Assembly: GCA_030848705.1 (NCBI GenBank)
Contig: CM061245.1
Location: 73,023,564 to 73,087,563 of the forward strand
Origin: Heracleum sosnowskyi
Taxonomy: Eukaryota > Streptophyta > Magnoliopsida > Apiales > Apiaceae
Length of the DNA: 64,000 nucleotides
Reading direction: 5' to 3'
Shown: in pieces, positions 17,908 through 29,821 of the stretch
How the letters are laid out: each line of letters starts with the position of its first letter
Position numbering within the stretch: the stretch's first letter is position 1
The notes under the pieces: model-generated
The model's database searches: none
Seen by the model: only the letters and a program-made list of their open reading frames with translations
Told to the model about the DNA's origin: nothing
Position numbers and translations under genes: made by a program

Positions 17908-19226
17908 TGAAAGGCATATGTCTAGTCCTATTTGTAAACACCGAGGATTCTACTCAACTTTAATTAAGATGTAATAAGTAAATAATAAAAATCATATGTC
18001 ACAGGAATCTCAGAAGGTTATATCTGTCAAAGAATGAAGATTAAAGTCATCTACAGACTTGAAGTGATTCTACATTGAAAGAAGCTCAATTTATTGATCA
18101 AGCCTCAATGAAGTATTCAAGCTCAGTGGATTTATTAAAGTGACAGAGATTTCAAGTGGTGACAGAAAAAGATACTGATTACGGAGTTCTTGAATGAGAA
18201 GGAAGTGAATCACTGCTTAAAGTCAAACAGATAAAGAACAGACATTGTCGTTAGTCACTCATGAACCAGACCGTGCATTGAGTGTCAACTTACTATTATG
18301 TTTGTTATTTATCTAAGTTTTAAGTGATTCTGGAATTAATTGAGAAGTCAACTAATTCTATTTATTCTCTTATAAATAGTTAATATTATTAAGTATATTA
18401 TTTATTAAATTAATTCTGCAAAGAATTAATTTAATAAATAATTTATTTAGTTAATTATTTAAATTAGAATATATTTGAACTAGGAAGACTTAGGATTGAA
18501 CTAGGAAGACTTAGTTCTTTGAACTAGGAAGACTACCAAGGCTGTCTTCCCGATTGTCTTCCTAAGTCAAATCCTAGTCTTCCCGGTTGTATTCTTAGTT
18601 CAATGGTTGTCTTCCCGAAAGTCTTCCAAGAACAAAATGTTTGTTTTCCTCGAAGTCTTCCCAAGGCAAATTGCATTCTGTTGAAGTGACTTGCACGTGG
18701 GTTTACCAAAAAGAAAAGCAATGTTATATATACACGGATCAGAAGACTTGGACAATTCATTACTACAACACAGAAGAACAAAAAGACACAGCAACATATA
18801 TTCCATTCCTCTGTCTTCATTACTTCTTGAACTGCAAAGCTTTCTGCCAGAGATTTAATTCTTGTATTGATTGTTAACATTTAATCCATAAGAATCATTT
18901 CTCTTGTACTGCTTTAGCTTTCTAGCGGATCATAATCCCTAGATTTTATATCGAACTACTTTTTAGTATTCGATCCTTTTTATTACAAAAATAGATAAAT
19001 TCATGTCGAATTTATTCTAGATTTGTTTTATCAAGTTCTTTGTAATCAGTGAACAAAATTGTAACACCCCTCAAGTTTAATAGAGTTTCTATTTAACTTG
19101 AATATTATTTCAGTTTTTATTCCGCATTAATTTGTTCTAATTTGTTTAATCTTAAACGAACAAATTTCGATAAAACGGTATAGTTTGTATTCAACCCCCC
19201 TTCTACAAACTTATCAGGACCTAACA
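17908..19226 (+). repeat. 3' LTR of the outer element
   Basis: About 1.32 kb, from TGAAAGGCAT after the polypurine tract to TTATCAGGACCTAACA. About ten GAAGACT/GTCTTCC motifs cluster at 18484-18660, with one more at 18742. The TATA-like TTATATATAC is at 18724-18733. The R/U5 end carries the TTCAACCCCCCTTCTACAAA string shared by plant copia LTRs. No second LTR of this element is in the window, so the exact ends rest on the termini and the polypurine tract. Confidence 0.8.
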
Positions 19227-19429
19227 TGCTTTGTTTTGTTAATGATGTAATGGTTAATTTGGTGAACTATGCTTGGGTTTCCCAAGCGTGAACTTGCTCG
19301 TTTGAGCCGGGTTTCTTTTGAATTTCTGTTATTATCTTTAATTCTATAAAATATATAATGTTTTATAAAAAAAAGAGGTATCTTAGGAGGATGCACCCGT
19401 TCCTGTACCTGGTTTCTTCGCATTCTCTT

Positions 19430-20765
19430 TAGATTTAAAAATTCGTATAGTTTAGAATAAAATGAATAATATCATAATATTGCATAGTCAATAGTTTCTC
19501 CCAATCCAACACTTTTAAACAATAAATTTCTATAAATTATTTAATTTGCAATATATATGTAATTTTAAGTTAAAATCCGGTGATTATAAGAAAAAATGAA
19601 AATATGATTAAAGTAATATCCCTCTAAAGTGATATTTTCGGGACTAAAAAAATATCATTCTAGAGGGCTATTACATAAAAGAGCTTCACATTTTTTAAGA
19701 TCCAAAAAATATTAAAATTGTATATTTAATCATCAATTTCACACACTGGAGATTTTTTTATAACTTAGTAATGATTTTTTGAATCCAATAAAATTACAAA
19801 CATTCATGTATATAAACATGCCGAGTCTCAAGAAATTACTTAAATATCAAGTAACATTTTCGAATTTTATCAATATTTTTTATAAATAAGATGAGGTAAG
19901 GATCATAAGTCCACAGTGAAGACAATAATTTTGAATATAATATGTAATGTGAAAGTTATTAGACAAACAAATTTAATACAATTAATATAAATTATTATTA
20001 TAAAATATCGATTATGTTTGTAAATTATATATGTATAGTATGTAGTTAAGTAATATCGGAAACTAGGGACCTGTGTTTAACACTATGATTTAAAAAAAAA
20101 AGTTCATATAGTACTATGAGATATTTTAGGATGTACTCGTCCTTCTCTTTAGATCAATAAATATGTGTAGTTCGCGATAAAATGGATAATATCATAATGT
20201 TGCATAGTCAATATTTGCTCGCAATCCATGCTTTCAAATAGTAAAAAATTTGTAAATTTTTTAATATAAAATATTTATGCAATTAAGTTAAAATTTGGTT
20301 ACAACATGAACAAAATCAAAATATGATTAAAGTAGAACCTCTTAAAAGTGATAACTTCGGGACTGAAAATTATCACATTAGAGAGTTATAACATAAGAAA
20401 CATTCGCATTTTTTAAGATTTAAACAAATATTAAAATTATATATTTAATCATCAATTTCACACAAAAATTGGTTTTTTATAACTTAGTATTGGTTTTTTG
20501 AATCCAAAAAAATTACAAACATTCACGTATATTAATACGTTCAGTCTCAAGAAAGTATTTAAATATCAAGTACCATTTTCAAATTTTACTAATATTTTTT
20601 ATAAATAAGATAAAATAAGGATCATAAGATTTGAATATAATATATGACGTAAAAGTTATTAGACAAACAAAATTAATACAATTATTATAACTACTATAAT
20701 AAAATATCTATTATTTTCGTGAAATACAGTGATATAGGAATTAGGGACATGGATTTACGTACCGG
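19430..20765. repeat. Diverged tandem duplication, two units of about 0.7 kb
   Basis: The unit starting near 19430 (CTCTTTAGATTTAAAAATTC...) is repeated from about 20146 (CTCTTTAGATCAATAAATAT...), with shared landmarks such as ATATCATAAT.TTGCATAGTCAAT, TTAATCATCAATTTCACACA and AAGTTATTAGACAAACAAA. Each unit has a small inverted repeat around TTTCGGGACT or CTTCGGGACT. By eye identity is about 80 percent. No ORF is present. It may be a transposon relic or local duplication; I do not recognise the family. The stretch 19227-19430 before it holds nothing I can name. Confidence 0.6.
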
Positions 20766-20784
20766 CACTCTAAGGTTACTTTAA

Positions 20785-20913
20785 TACTTCCTCTAGTTCA
20801 CGGTATAAGACACTAGAAGCATTTTTAAGTCTTAATAAAGGGAGATATATATATATTTTTTTTATGATTCTTTTTTTGAATGCAATGTATTTTGAAAATG
20901 TTTTTATTGATAA
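20785..20913. mobile_element. Stowaway-like MITE, left half (split by the gypsy element)
   Basis: TACTTCCTCTAGTTCACGGTATAAGACACTA is a degenerate Stowaway terminal repeat of the TACTCCCTCCGT type. Its partner is at 38986-39021, whose reverse complement reads TACTCCCTCTGGGATATAAT. The gypsy element lies between them. Rejoined, the MITE would be about 205 bp with TA at each end. Confidence 0.65.
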
Positions 20914-21303
20914 TGTTGGAACAAGTTTTTCTGCTGAGAGGTTATCGGTAGGACCTGTAAAGAGAAGAATACGAGGGATGATCTCTCGATTCACTTGCGG
21001 TGTGAAAATAAGTTAAATTGGCTTTTCGTGAGTAAGAACGAATGTATAAGAGCTTTTGTCGATGTGTGTGAATGAATCCAGAGTGTGCTCAAACTTGTTA
21101 ACTTATTCATCCCTCTTCCCCTTTCGTTCGGGCCGCTTAGTAGAGGACGTGGATAATGGAGGAAAACGACGATCGTGTGAGACATGAGTGTTACATCTAA
21201 CCCTATTAGGCCGAAGCTGTGGGCTCTCCTAGTTTATGGGCCTTTATCAGCCATGGGCTTTGTTCGGTCGGCCCAAAATGGGTTTCCTGATGGGCCTCCA
21301 ACA
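20914..21303 (-). repeat. 3' LTR of the gypsy element
   Basis: TGTTGGAACAAGTTTTTCTGC... to ...GGGCCTCCAACA, closely matching 38541-38935. Shared text includes GGCTTTTCGTGAGTAAGAAC, TGTGTGTGAATGAATCCAGA and GGACGTGGATAATGGA. The two copies differ at many sites, in line with an old insertion. Confidence 0.9.
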
Positions 21304-21554
21304 TGTCACTGGGTTTCAGTCGGGTTGTGCATGAGTGAAGGCCATTACTTCGGTCCATCTTCAGGAAAGCCCTAAGACCCTGGTCCTTCGGTATAATAAT
21401 TGGAAGATATGAAGGCTTGTAGTAAAGACCGTGGACACGCTTCCACATCAGTGGGAGACAGCTGTCCCACATTAAGACACACGCACGTTTTCCAAGAACA
21501 ATCTCAGCCGTGAATTCCAAGAGTTTCCATCTCATCCACTCATTTCAAAATGGC

Positions 21555-21564
21555 TCTATATAAA
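21555..21564 (+). promoter_or_regulatory. TATA box of the antisense gene inside the gypsy element
   Basis: CTATATAAAC lies about 270 bp before the first ATG of the antisense gene (21834) and just inside the LTR. It is on the strand opposite to gag-pol. About 35 bp downstream the sequence becomes a C/T-rich leader with few ATGs, as in plant 5' UTRs. Confidence 0.55.
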
Positions 21565-21833
21565 CTGCCACTTCTCATCATTTCATCATTTCTATCAATT
21601 TCAATATCTAAATACACGCACTATACACTCCACAAATACCAAGTAATCCTTACATTGTGAGAATTGGGGCAAAGATCTCGTAGCAAATTTCACCATATGT
21701 GCCATCTACAACCTTCCATATTAGTAAGTTTTTTATTCCTACTTCAAGAATATTTGTTTGTGGTATTTGTTATGTATGTGCATCCCCTTTGTATGTTTTA
21801 TTGTTGACAAACACGCATATGAACTAGAGGAAT

Positions 21834-23121
21834 ATGAGAGAGCGTTCTAATGTGGCCTCAGACTCCCTCTTCTTCCTCTTTCTTAAAAAACTACTCAAAT
21901 TCACAGGAATCGTCTTAGGACAACTAGACCCCAATAGCTTCATTCACGTCAATGTGTTCCAGAATAAATACTTGAAGGCTGAGGTGAAACCTAGGTTGTC
22001 CTTATTCCTGCACCATAATGATTTCAAAAAGAACACCGAGAGTGCGGGATTTTATACGGTAGCTAGGAGGGGTGGGTGAGCCGATTGGGCTGTCATAAAT
22101 TTTTGTAATAAGAAGATGCACGACCACTAGTTTTACATCAGTGGTCATAAGATTAGATAAATTTTTAGTCTGGAGGGAGGTTGATCCCAGTAAATTAGTA
22201 TCTCTCGATCTTTCTGATGAAGATAAGGCGGACTATGCCAAACTTTGTCATCCTCGGACTCCCAATCAGATTCCCCTGAATTTAAGTCGGGATCCAACAT
22301 GGATTCTGTCTTTATGGGGTACAAGTAACCTAAGTTTTCTTCTTCGTTCACTATTTTTCTTTTCTTTTAACTGTTAATCCTGTTTTCTGACTTATCTATT
22401 TTATGCAGTGTCTACCTGAGCTGAGATGTTGAAGAGGCAACATGAGAAGGCATCCCGAAGGGTGGCTGAATTAGTAGCAAGGCAGAATATGGAGCCTGAA
22501 ACAGTGCCCCATATCGAAGGGGTCCTTCCCCAGCTATAGAGATCATTGACACGACTACCGACCAGGAGGTGTAGGCGGTCAGCACAGGAGCTGGAGGCGG
22601 TAATCCCCAAAAGCGGGCTCGGGGACCTAATCATGCCATCGTTCGGACTTACCAACCCGAGTGATCTGTCTTGGACACGGACCAGCTCGTAGCCCGGGCT
22701 CCGATCGAGGCCAAGGAGGGAGGTGACGATCTCTTCAGGGCCTTTATCCTGCCTGCTGACCGCCCGGTGTACAATAGTGCGGGTCTGATGTCTACCTGCA
22801 CAGAACTACTCGGTCATCTTACCATGGTATACCTTCGAACTATATTCCTTGTTCAGTTTTATTTGCCTTCATATTTTATTTGCTTTATTTGAATTTCAGG
22901 ATGTTCCATGGGCGGCGATGATCGAGGAGAAGGTGAGGAATTTATATGTCCGCTTAAAGAACGTCCAGCTGGTGGAGGATCGGGCGGTTGTTGCTGAGGG
23001 GCGGGTGGAGTCCCTACAAAAGCAAATTTCTGAGCTGAACCGCTATTCAGCTATTCGTGTTTGCCTTAGCATAGTTAGCTTTTTATTTTTATGCATCTTC
23101 GACTATTCGTATTTTCCTTAG
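21834..23121 (+). pseudogene. Antisense gene remnant of a Tat-type gypsy element (putative gypsy-type transposase domain)
   Basis: The first exon starts at ATG 21834 and reads FTGIVLGQLDPNSFIHVNVF, then HHNDFKKNTESAGFYTVARR. This resembles the plant domain called putative gypsy-type transposase (Transposase_28), as I recall its pattern. It breaks with a TGA at 22077 and a frameshift near 22140, then continues as DPSKLVSLDLSDEDKADYAK. Intron-like borders follow (TTTTATGCAG before 22409; AATTTCAG before GATGTTCCATGG near 22900). The last exon is a coiled coil (EKVRNLYVRLKNVQLVEDRA). Tat elements such as Grande are known to carry antisense ORFs 3' of integrase. Function unknown; this copy is dead. 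Confidence 0.65.
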
Positions 23122-23525
23122 CATATTTCTGTTTAATACATACGCATCTTTGGCCCCTTCGATCGCCTTAGCATAGTATGCTTTTTCTTCGATGTTATGC
23201 ATCTTCGGTATTCTAGTACCTTGGCATAAATATAATTCCCCCCCCCCCAGTATCTTAGGGATTGATAGAAAATTTAAGCAATTATGGTCGGTCAGGAATT
23301 TCTCTCCCAGCTTAAATTAGATGTCAAGTGTCTTAAATACTGAAGCGATTATAAGGTCACATATTTCCTTCGGTCGGCCCCAAATATGGGTCTGTTAAGC
23401 CTGTTTACTTAATACTATAATGATAAATCATACTTAGGCTAATCATGGTACATACGTAATTTCGAAGCAAACAGTCTTTCATTAATTTAATTTGCAATGT
23501 GTAGTCATAATACAAACTGATGCTT
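23122..23525. other. Non-coding gap in the gypsy element with a C-run
   Basis: Between the antisense gene and the integrase end. It contains repeated CCTTAGCATA..TTTCTTCGA..ATGCATCTTCG text (23060-23210) and a run of C at about 23238-23250. I see no ORF. Confidence 0.5.
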
Positions 23526-24660
23526 TTAAGCAAATGACTGAAATAAAACAGAATGGGAATATTGAATGAAAATGAAATTGTAACCTAAGGCTGCTAGTAA
23601 GCTTACTGGTAAAATGGCTGAAGAAGAGCAACGTGCTATGCATTTTTTATTGGACTTCCGTCCGATCCAAGCCATCTTATATGTCCCCGGTCGGATCACT
23701 TCCACAACAATGTATGGACCCTCCCAATTAGGCATAAGTTTCCTTTGTTTGGTCGGCATAGAAGTAGACAGCTCGTGAAACACTAGGTCCCCCACTTAGA
23801 ACGATCTCTTCTTTACTCTAGAATTATAGTACTGGGCAGCCTGTAGCTGATACCTGACATTTCTTTGGTGAGCAGCCTCCATTTCTCTTTAACCAAGTCC
23901 ACATTAGCCCGAAGCCCAAACTCATTAGTTTCGGCATTGAACACTTGAGTTCGGTATGATTCTAGGCCGATCTCGACGGGTGCCAATGCATCAATGCCAA
24001 ATGCAAGTTTGAAAGGATTTTCTCCTGTTGACGACCTGTGAGTCGTTCGGTAAGCCCATAAAACCCAAGGTAGCTCTTCGGCCCAGAGTCCCTTTGCATC
24101 TCTCATGCATTTCTTGATGCCATCAAAGATGATCTTTTTCGCTGCTTCGATCGCTCTATTCCTTTGTGGGTGGCCGACTGAGCTAAACCTTTGTTGAATC
24201 CAAAATTGAGACGAGAACTTTCTGAACTTGCTTCCAGTAAATTGGGTTCCATTATCTGAAACATACACCATCGGGATGCCAAACCTCAAAATCACTTGCT
24301 CCAACATAAATATTGTGCATGTCTCTTCGATGATAGCGGACAATGGCTCGGCCTCAACCCACTTCGTGATGTAGTCAATGGCAACTATGCAGTATTTTGC
24401 CTGTTTAGTGCTAGTTGGTAGGATACCCACTATGTCCACGACCCACATAACAAAAGGGATTGGGCTGAGGACCGAAGACATCTCCTCCGGTGGCTGCTTC
24501 GGCACTATACTGAACAACTGGCACCGCATGCATTTCTTGGCATAGCTCGTAGCATCCTCTCTCAAAGTTGGCCAAGCCCTGTCTCAGAATTATGAAAGTC
24601 AATGATCGTTCGGCCAAGTGCTCTCCGCAAATTCCTTCGTGCACCGTTTCTAATGCTAGC
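23526..24660 (-). pseudogene. Gypsy integrase, broken
   Basis: The minus strand reads HEGICGEHLAERSLTFIILR, then after a frameshift near 24570 MREDATSYAKKCMRCQLF (zinc-finger cysteines). The core follows (MWVVDIVGILP, YVSDNGTQFTGSKF, GHPQRNRAIEAAKKII, where the usual Asn-Gly before the catalytic Glu region has changed). A C-terminal GPYIVVEVIRPGTYKMA block lies in another frame (23526-23795). The integrase would insert the cDNA. At least two frameshifts make it non-functional. Confidence 0.85.
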
Positions 24661-25880
24661 CTTTGCTCCTCGGTATCACCTTACGAGTGGTTGTGTGGCT
24701 GACCTCCTGAACATTCCGCCCCCGATCAAAGTATAACTTACCGATCAATATTTCACCTTTTGTGCTTCCTTTTGATCTAGTGGCAAGGTACCTTTTTCAA
24801 TGAAGGCTCTAATTGGAGTCATCCAGTTAACCCCTTGATGACTCTCCATACATTGTTTCTTATCAATTGATGTTGTCTTTACTTCGTTCAGATAGATAGA
24901 TCCAGTAAGGCTCTGAATTTCGGCCGAAGCTAGTCTAGACAGGGCGTCTGCTCGACTGTTGTTTTCCCTCACCACCTGACTTAACTTGAAAGAATTAAAA
25001 AGAAGGGCGTTTTCACGTACATTTACCGCACATGCCTTCGTTCGGGGGTTCTACCCATATTCCTAGAGAAGTGTTTGACAACCAGCATAGAGTCACTAAA
25101 AGCCCTCATATGTCTGACTTCCAAATTTCGGGCTAAGCCTAATCCTACTAGCAATGCTTCTTACTTGGCCTCGTTGTTGGTCAACAGGAAAGTGAATCTA
25201 ATGGCTTGGCATATTTCAAAGCCGTCTGGACTAGTCAAAATCAAGCCTGCTCCACATTTTGTCCCTGCGACTGAACCATCCACAAAACGTTTCCACTTGT
25301 CGGGCGACCAAATAATCTATTCTTTGGGGGCTAAGTCCTTAGGTCCGGAGAATGAGCATTCCACTATAAAGTTGGTTAGTGCCTGTGAGGCTGCGCCTTG
25401 ATCGACACCTGCGGTTTATACTCCAGGTCATATTCCCCTAGCTCAATTGACCATGCCACTAATCTTCCTGAAGCTTCTGGCCTCTAAAAAATCTTCTTCA
25501 GTGGTTGGTCGGTCACAACTTGGATAGTTCTCTCTTGAAAGTAATGGTGCAATTTCCTAGAGGCCATAACCAACCCATAAGCAAACTTTTCTGTGTTTGG
25601 GTACATTGTCTCTGCATATTTGAGTATGTTGGAAACATTGAACACAGGGTGCTGGTTCTTCTCATGTTCCTTAACCAATACAGCTCTCAATGTTCGGTTG
25701 TTCACTGCTAAGTACAACTACAGTGTTTCCTTTGGGTCTGGTCTCATAAGGACTGGGGCTTTGACCAAGTATTCTTTGACTTCCTCAAATGCCTTTTGAC
25801 ATGCAACAACTAGGCCCCCACTCGAAATTATTTGACCCCCGAAGCACTTCAAAAAATGGCAAAGCTTTTTCCGTCGATCA
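24661..25880 (-). pseudogene. Gypsy RNase H region, broken
   Basis: Minus-strand fragments in several frames include MYLAVNNRTLRAVLVKEHEK, EKFAYGLVMASRKLHHYFQE and VTDQPLKKIF (25484-25717). Next come TNNEAKYEALLVGLGLARNL near 25120-25200 and VRENNSRADALSRLASAEIQ (24745-24975). This is the RT-associated RNase H followed by the second RNase H-like block seen in Tat elements. Stops between blocks show it is dead. Confidence 0.75.
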
Positions 25881-25889
25881 GGATATGAA

Positions 25890-26600
25890 CCTCCTTAGGC
25901 TGCCAGCCTTCCTGTTAGCTTTTGAATGTCCCTGATTGTCTTTAGCGCCTCCATTTCAATCACTGTCTTTATTTTCTCTAAATTTGCTTCAATTCCTTTC
26001 GCGTTGACCATATACCTAAGAAACTTGCCGCTGGAGACACCGAACGTGTATTTGTTCGGATTGACTCTCATTTTGTTCTTCTTCAGCGTTTCAAAACATT
26101 CCCTCAGATCTTCGGCATGGTCCTTGAACAAGGATTTCACAATCATATCATCCACATAGCACTTCATGTTCCTACCTATTGGTTCCTTGATCACTTTGTT
26201 TACCATCTTCTGGAAGGTTGCCCCCGCATTCTTCAGGCTGAAGCACATTTTAATGTAGGCAAAGGTGCCCTTCGGGGTGATGAATGTTATATTTGGAATA
26301 TCCTCGACATTCATAGAAATTTGATGATATCCTGAAAAAGCGTCCATAAATCTGAGTATTTGATGCCTAGAGATTGCATCTATTAACTGATCAATGTTAG
26401 GCAATGGATATGGTCCTTAGGTCAGGCCTTATTGAGGTCGGTATAGTCCACGCCAATTCTCCATTTGTTGTTGTTATTGACCACCACCATATTGGCCAAC
26501 CAATCTGGGAACTCGATCTCTTCTATGAACTTGGCATCTAACAACTTCTCTACATCGGCCTATATCACTTGTTGTCTTTCCATGGCAAAATTTCCCTTCT
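25890..26600 (-). pseudogene. Gypsy reverse transcriptase, broken
   Basis: The minus strand reads WLANVVVVNNNNKWRIGVDY (near 26450-26520). After a stop or frameshift it continues from 26404 with LIDAISRHQILRFMDAFSGY, FQKMVNKVIKEPIGRNMKCY and the catalytic YVDDMIVKSLFKDH. The order of blocks is normal. The canonical LSFMDAFSGYNQI motif has changed to LRFMDAFSGYHQI. Confidence 0.85.
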
Positions 26601-27133
26601 TATGTTTGACTGATTTTGCATCGGGCTTTACATTGAGGCAGTGTTTTGCTGCCTCTGGATCCAACCCTGGCATGTCTTCGGGGCCCCAAGAATATACATC
26701 ATGATACTGTCATATCACCTCAATTACCTTCTTCTTCAGTTTGGGATTCATATTTTTGCATATCTGTATCATCTTCCTTGACTGACCGGTATAGAGTTCA
26801 ATCTCTTTAGTTTCAGCGGTTAGTTCGGCTATTAGACTGGACAGATCCGTTCCAAATTTTTCCAGTTGTATGTTCATTGTCTAATGGCTGCCCCCCCCCC
26901 CCCCCCCCCCCCGCATCGGCGTCCCCTCTCTTTCTCTTTACCCCCTTCGGACATCTCCACATCTTGGTCCTTCGCAAGGTCTTACAACATGATGATCCGA
27001 GTCGTATTCTGATCTCCTATCACCTCACTAATACCATGCTCGGTCAGGAACTTAAGCTTCAGATGTGAGATAGAAGCAACAGCCTGAAAGGCTATGAGGG
27101 CTGGCATGCCGAGAATGCCCTTGTAGAGGTTGT
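26601..27133 (-). pseudogene. Gypsy protease to RT connecting region with a C homopolymer
   Basis: Broken coding text on the minus strand (for example SVKHKKGNFAMERQQ just upstream of the RT). A run of more than 20 C lies at about 26889-26912, which may be an expansion or an assembly artefact. No intact ORF. Confidence 0.5.
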
Positions 27134-27741
27134 CTACCGAACCCCATAAAACTTTGCCTGATTTTCAACAGTATAAGGTGATTTCCCTAATAAAATGGGC
27201 AAAGTAATTGTACCTTCAATCGGAACTGGATGATTGTCGAAGCCGTACATGGTTGCCTTGTGACAGGGTTCTAGATGTTCTCCTCCCAAGTTCATTTTGC
27301 AGTATGTCATGTGATAAATAATATTGACTGAACTACCACCATCCACTAACACTCTCCATATCTTGTTCTCTTCTATAACAGGGTTGACAATGAGTGGGTC
27401 TTCGTGTGGCCATATCACATCTTCATAATCGTCATCGGTGAAGGAGATGGGGAGGGATTGCTTAGCCGAACTGGACTCATACAAACTGTAAACTTGTCTG
27501 GCATACTTCTATCGGGCAGTCTTACTGCATCGATCTAACACTGTTCCCCCCGAGATAGTTCTTACTTCCCCTCAATATTTCTCCCTCTCTACGAGTTCCT
27601 TTCTCTTGTCCTTGGAGTCCAGCTTGTGGTCACTTACATACTGATTCAACTCCCCTGCCTTGATCATCTTCTCAATCAGCTTCTTCAAATGGTAGCACTC
27701 ATTTGTGTAATGTCCCTTGTCCTGGTGGTAACTGCAGTACT
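27134..27741 (-). pseudogene. Gypsy gag C-terminus and protease
   Basis: Next to the insertion point the minus strand reads CSYHQDKGHYTNECYHLKKL, a CCHC-like knuckle. Its first cysteine codon directly follows the TSD GTACT, so the insertion cut the motif edge. Downstream, 27134-27484 encodes a retroviral-type protease: VLVDGGSSVNIIYHMTYCKM holds the active-site DGGSS, and the EDPLIVNPVIEENKIWRVLV lead-in is usual for this branch. Stops separate the parts. Confidence 0.8.
27737..27741. repeat. Target-site duplication GTACT, left copy
   Basis: GTACT precedes the TGTAACACCCCC start. The identical GTACT at 32966-32970 follows the GGGTTATTACA end. The five-base duplication brackets exactly one insertion in the gypsy gag. 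Confidence 0.9.
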
Positions 27742-28802
27742 TGTAACACCCCCAGATCCGGGGTCAGGAATCTGGGTTGTCACGCTCCATCAATTATACA
27801 ATACATGCATTACTTACAACATTCTAATAATATAACTCCAACGACCCCAATCACTTACGCACACACACACAAGTTATAGCCTTGGAGATGAGCAACAAAA
27901 GTAACATTTGTTATTACAACTCAAATGCACTATCCAGGATCTCATCTATTATTTACAACCTCTACCGGAAGTTACAATAATAGACCTCACAATTCTCTAC
28001 AAGGTTTAATAATACAACCTACTCGAAAACAATTCTTACTAATACAGTCTGCAACTATTCTGCTCACACTGGCAGTATCCATCCTGCTGAACTAACTCAA
28101 GGGTGGTCTCTCCGTTCCTTTGCTCTCATAACACGAGGTGAATCGGCAACGTTTTCTTCATGCTGAAAGTTTTAATAAAGCAAGAATGAGATAATAGCGC
28201 TCAGCAAGAAATCTATCCCAGTTTAAATCTTTAAACCTTTAAGGTAAATAATCCATATAGGATCCATGTTTAAACTACTAGGGTTTGACCCCAAAATAGT
28301 ATACCGTTCAAAAAACTGTATGACTTATAATCATACTCAAATACTTTTCGTAATTCATTTAGAAATCCTTGGTATCGATAGAATGAACCAAGATTCAAAA
28401 CATATCTTTTAAAATAGATATCAAATAATGGAATCAAGGCTTAAAGCCTATCCACTGATTCAAAATACTATACAGTTCAACATACTGTAAAATATCAGTA
28501 ATGAACGCCTTTGAAACTCCGTTCATATACAGAACGATATGTTTAAACATTCTTTTCGTCAAAACATGCCATATAGTACGACTACTGTATGAGGAACATC
28601 ATTACTCATCACTGCCACATTATCAGTAACTCAGCGCCTAGGCTTTCGTACAATGTGCAGCACAACTCCAATTGGAGGGAAGGGGATATACTGGAACACC
28701 CGATACACGATGATCAGCCGTTGTATCGTAACTTTTCTACTAGTAGAAGGACGACTTCCTATTCGGTTATCACCCTGGCCGCATACGGGCCCATTGTGCT
28801 AT

Positions 28803-28952
28803 AAGGTCACTACATTGGCACCTGTTTCATTACCGTGTAAGCCTTTGCACGCAAGGTCACTACCTCGGCGCATGTTTCATCACCGGGTAAGCCTTGATAA
28901 TTATGGTCACTACCCCGGCACCCGTTTCATTGCCGGGTAAGCCCTTCCAGTC
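28803..28952. repeat. Three tandem 50-bp units with an internal hairpin
   Basis: Units begin with A(A/T)GGTCACTAC at 28803, 28853 and 28903. Each contains C(C)GGCACC.GTTTCAT.(A/G)CCGGGTAAGCC; in the third, CCCGGCA and TGCCGGG can pair. The period is exact by position count. Confidence 0.85.
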
Positions 28953-29821
28953 CCAGATGAAAAATCAATGAAACGGGAATCAGAATTTAATCATGATTCC
29001 CCCAAGTACAGAATACTTGTCAAAACTTTGCAACAGTTCAGATTTTCTTACTCCAGAGCATTTGAAAGGAGTAAGTCACGATGTGGGTCGACATCAGTCA
29101 ACGAAACAACAAACGTTTACCAAGTATTTTGGAAGTCATGACCTGGGAGTTTTTGTAAAACATCTTTAGTTCTGATAATTCAGAACCCAAAAAATACTCA
29201 CTTTCAATGAAAGAGGCAAGTGAAATCATATGTTCACTTCCTGGAATGGATTCCCAATAATTTCAAAATCATAGTCATCAATTGAGACAAATAATTAAAG
29301 TAGTTGGGAACCCCTACTATACTCAAGTAAATATTCTTGAGATCAAAAAATATTTTAAATAACTATTGGAACCTTACGTAATATTTAAATAAGGTTCTAT
29401 GATTTTTAAATCATATTTGGAATATTTAATAAATATTCAAATAATAAATATTGAATTATTATTCAATATAATACCACTTAAGTGAATATCCAAAATAATA
29501 TTCACTTACTTAAATAAAGATTCAAATAATATTTTTAATAATATTATTTAATATTTAACATTAAATATCCAATAATACATATATATTGGAATATTTAATC
29601 AACGTATTTAAACATAGCTGTCCCTGGACCCTCCAGTTTCTGACAGTATAATCAAGACAAAATAGTACTTTAACTCCCGGTCTAATCTTTTAAAATCATC
29701 GTACGAGCGCTATATCCTTAGAGCCTCTATAACACCTCGGTTTATATCTAATATTTACATAGCATATAAACTCTTATATCTTATAAAGCTTTTTATCAAA
29801 AGCGTACATCAATACATAGTC

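Larger units (their letters stand above)
1..19226 (+). mobile_element. Outer Sirevirus-type Ty1/copia element, 3' part, split by a nested element
   Basis: In order it holds the end of pol (3-1778), a non-coding stretch with a motif array, a long extra ORF (from 3039), the nested element 5987-17086, the rest of the extra ORF (to 17644), a polypurine tract (17896-17907) and an LTR ending TG...CA (17908-19226). Reverse transcriptase motifs such as YVDDIIFGSTN and the RNase H string TAEAEYIAAGSCCAQ are those of the Sirevirus lineage as I know it. The 5' LTR and gag lie outside the window, so the upstream TSD cannot be checked. The extra ORF carries an in-frame TGA, so this copy is older and more damaged than its insert. 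Confidence 0.85.

Noticed and set aside
26889..26912. Functional C-tract or quadruplex partner
   Set aside because: Long homopolymer in a dead gypsy gene; slippage or assembly error is the simpler reading.
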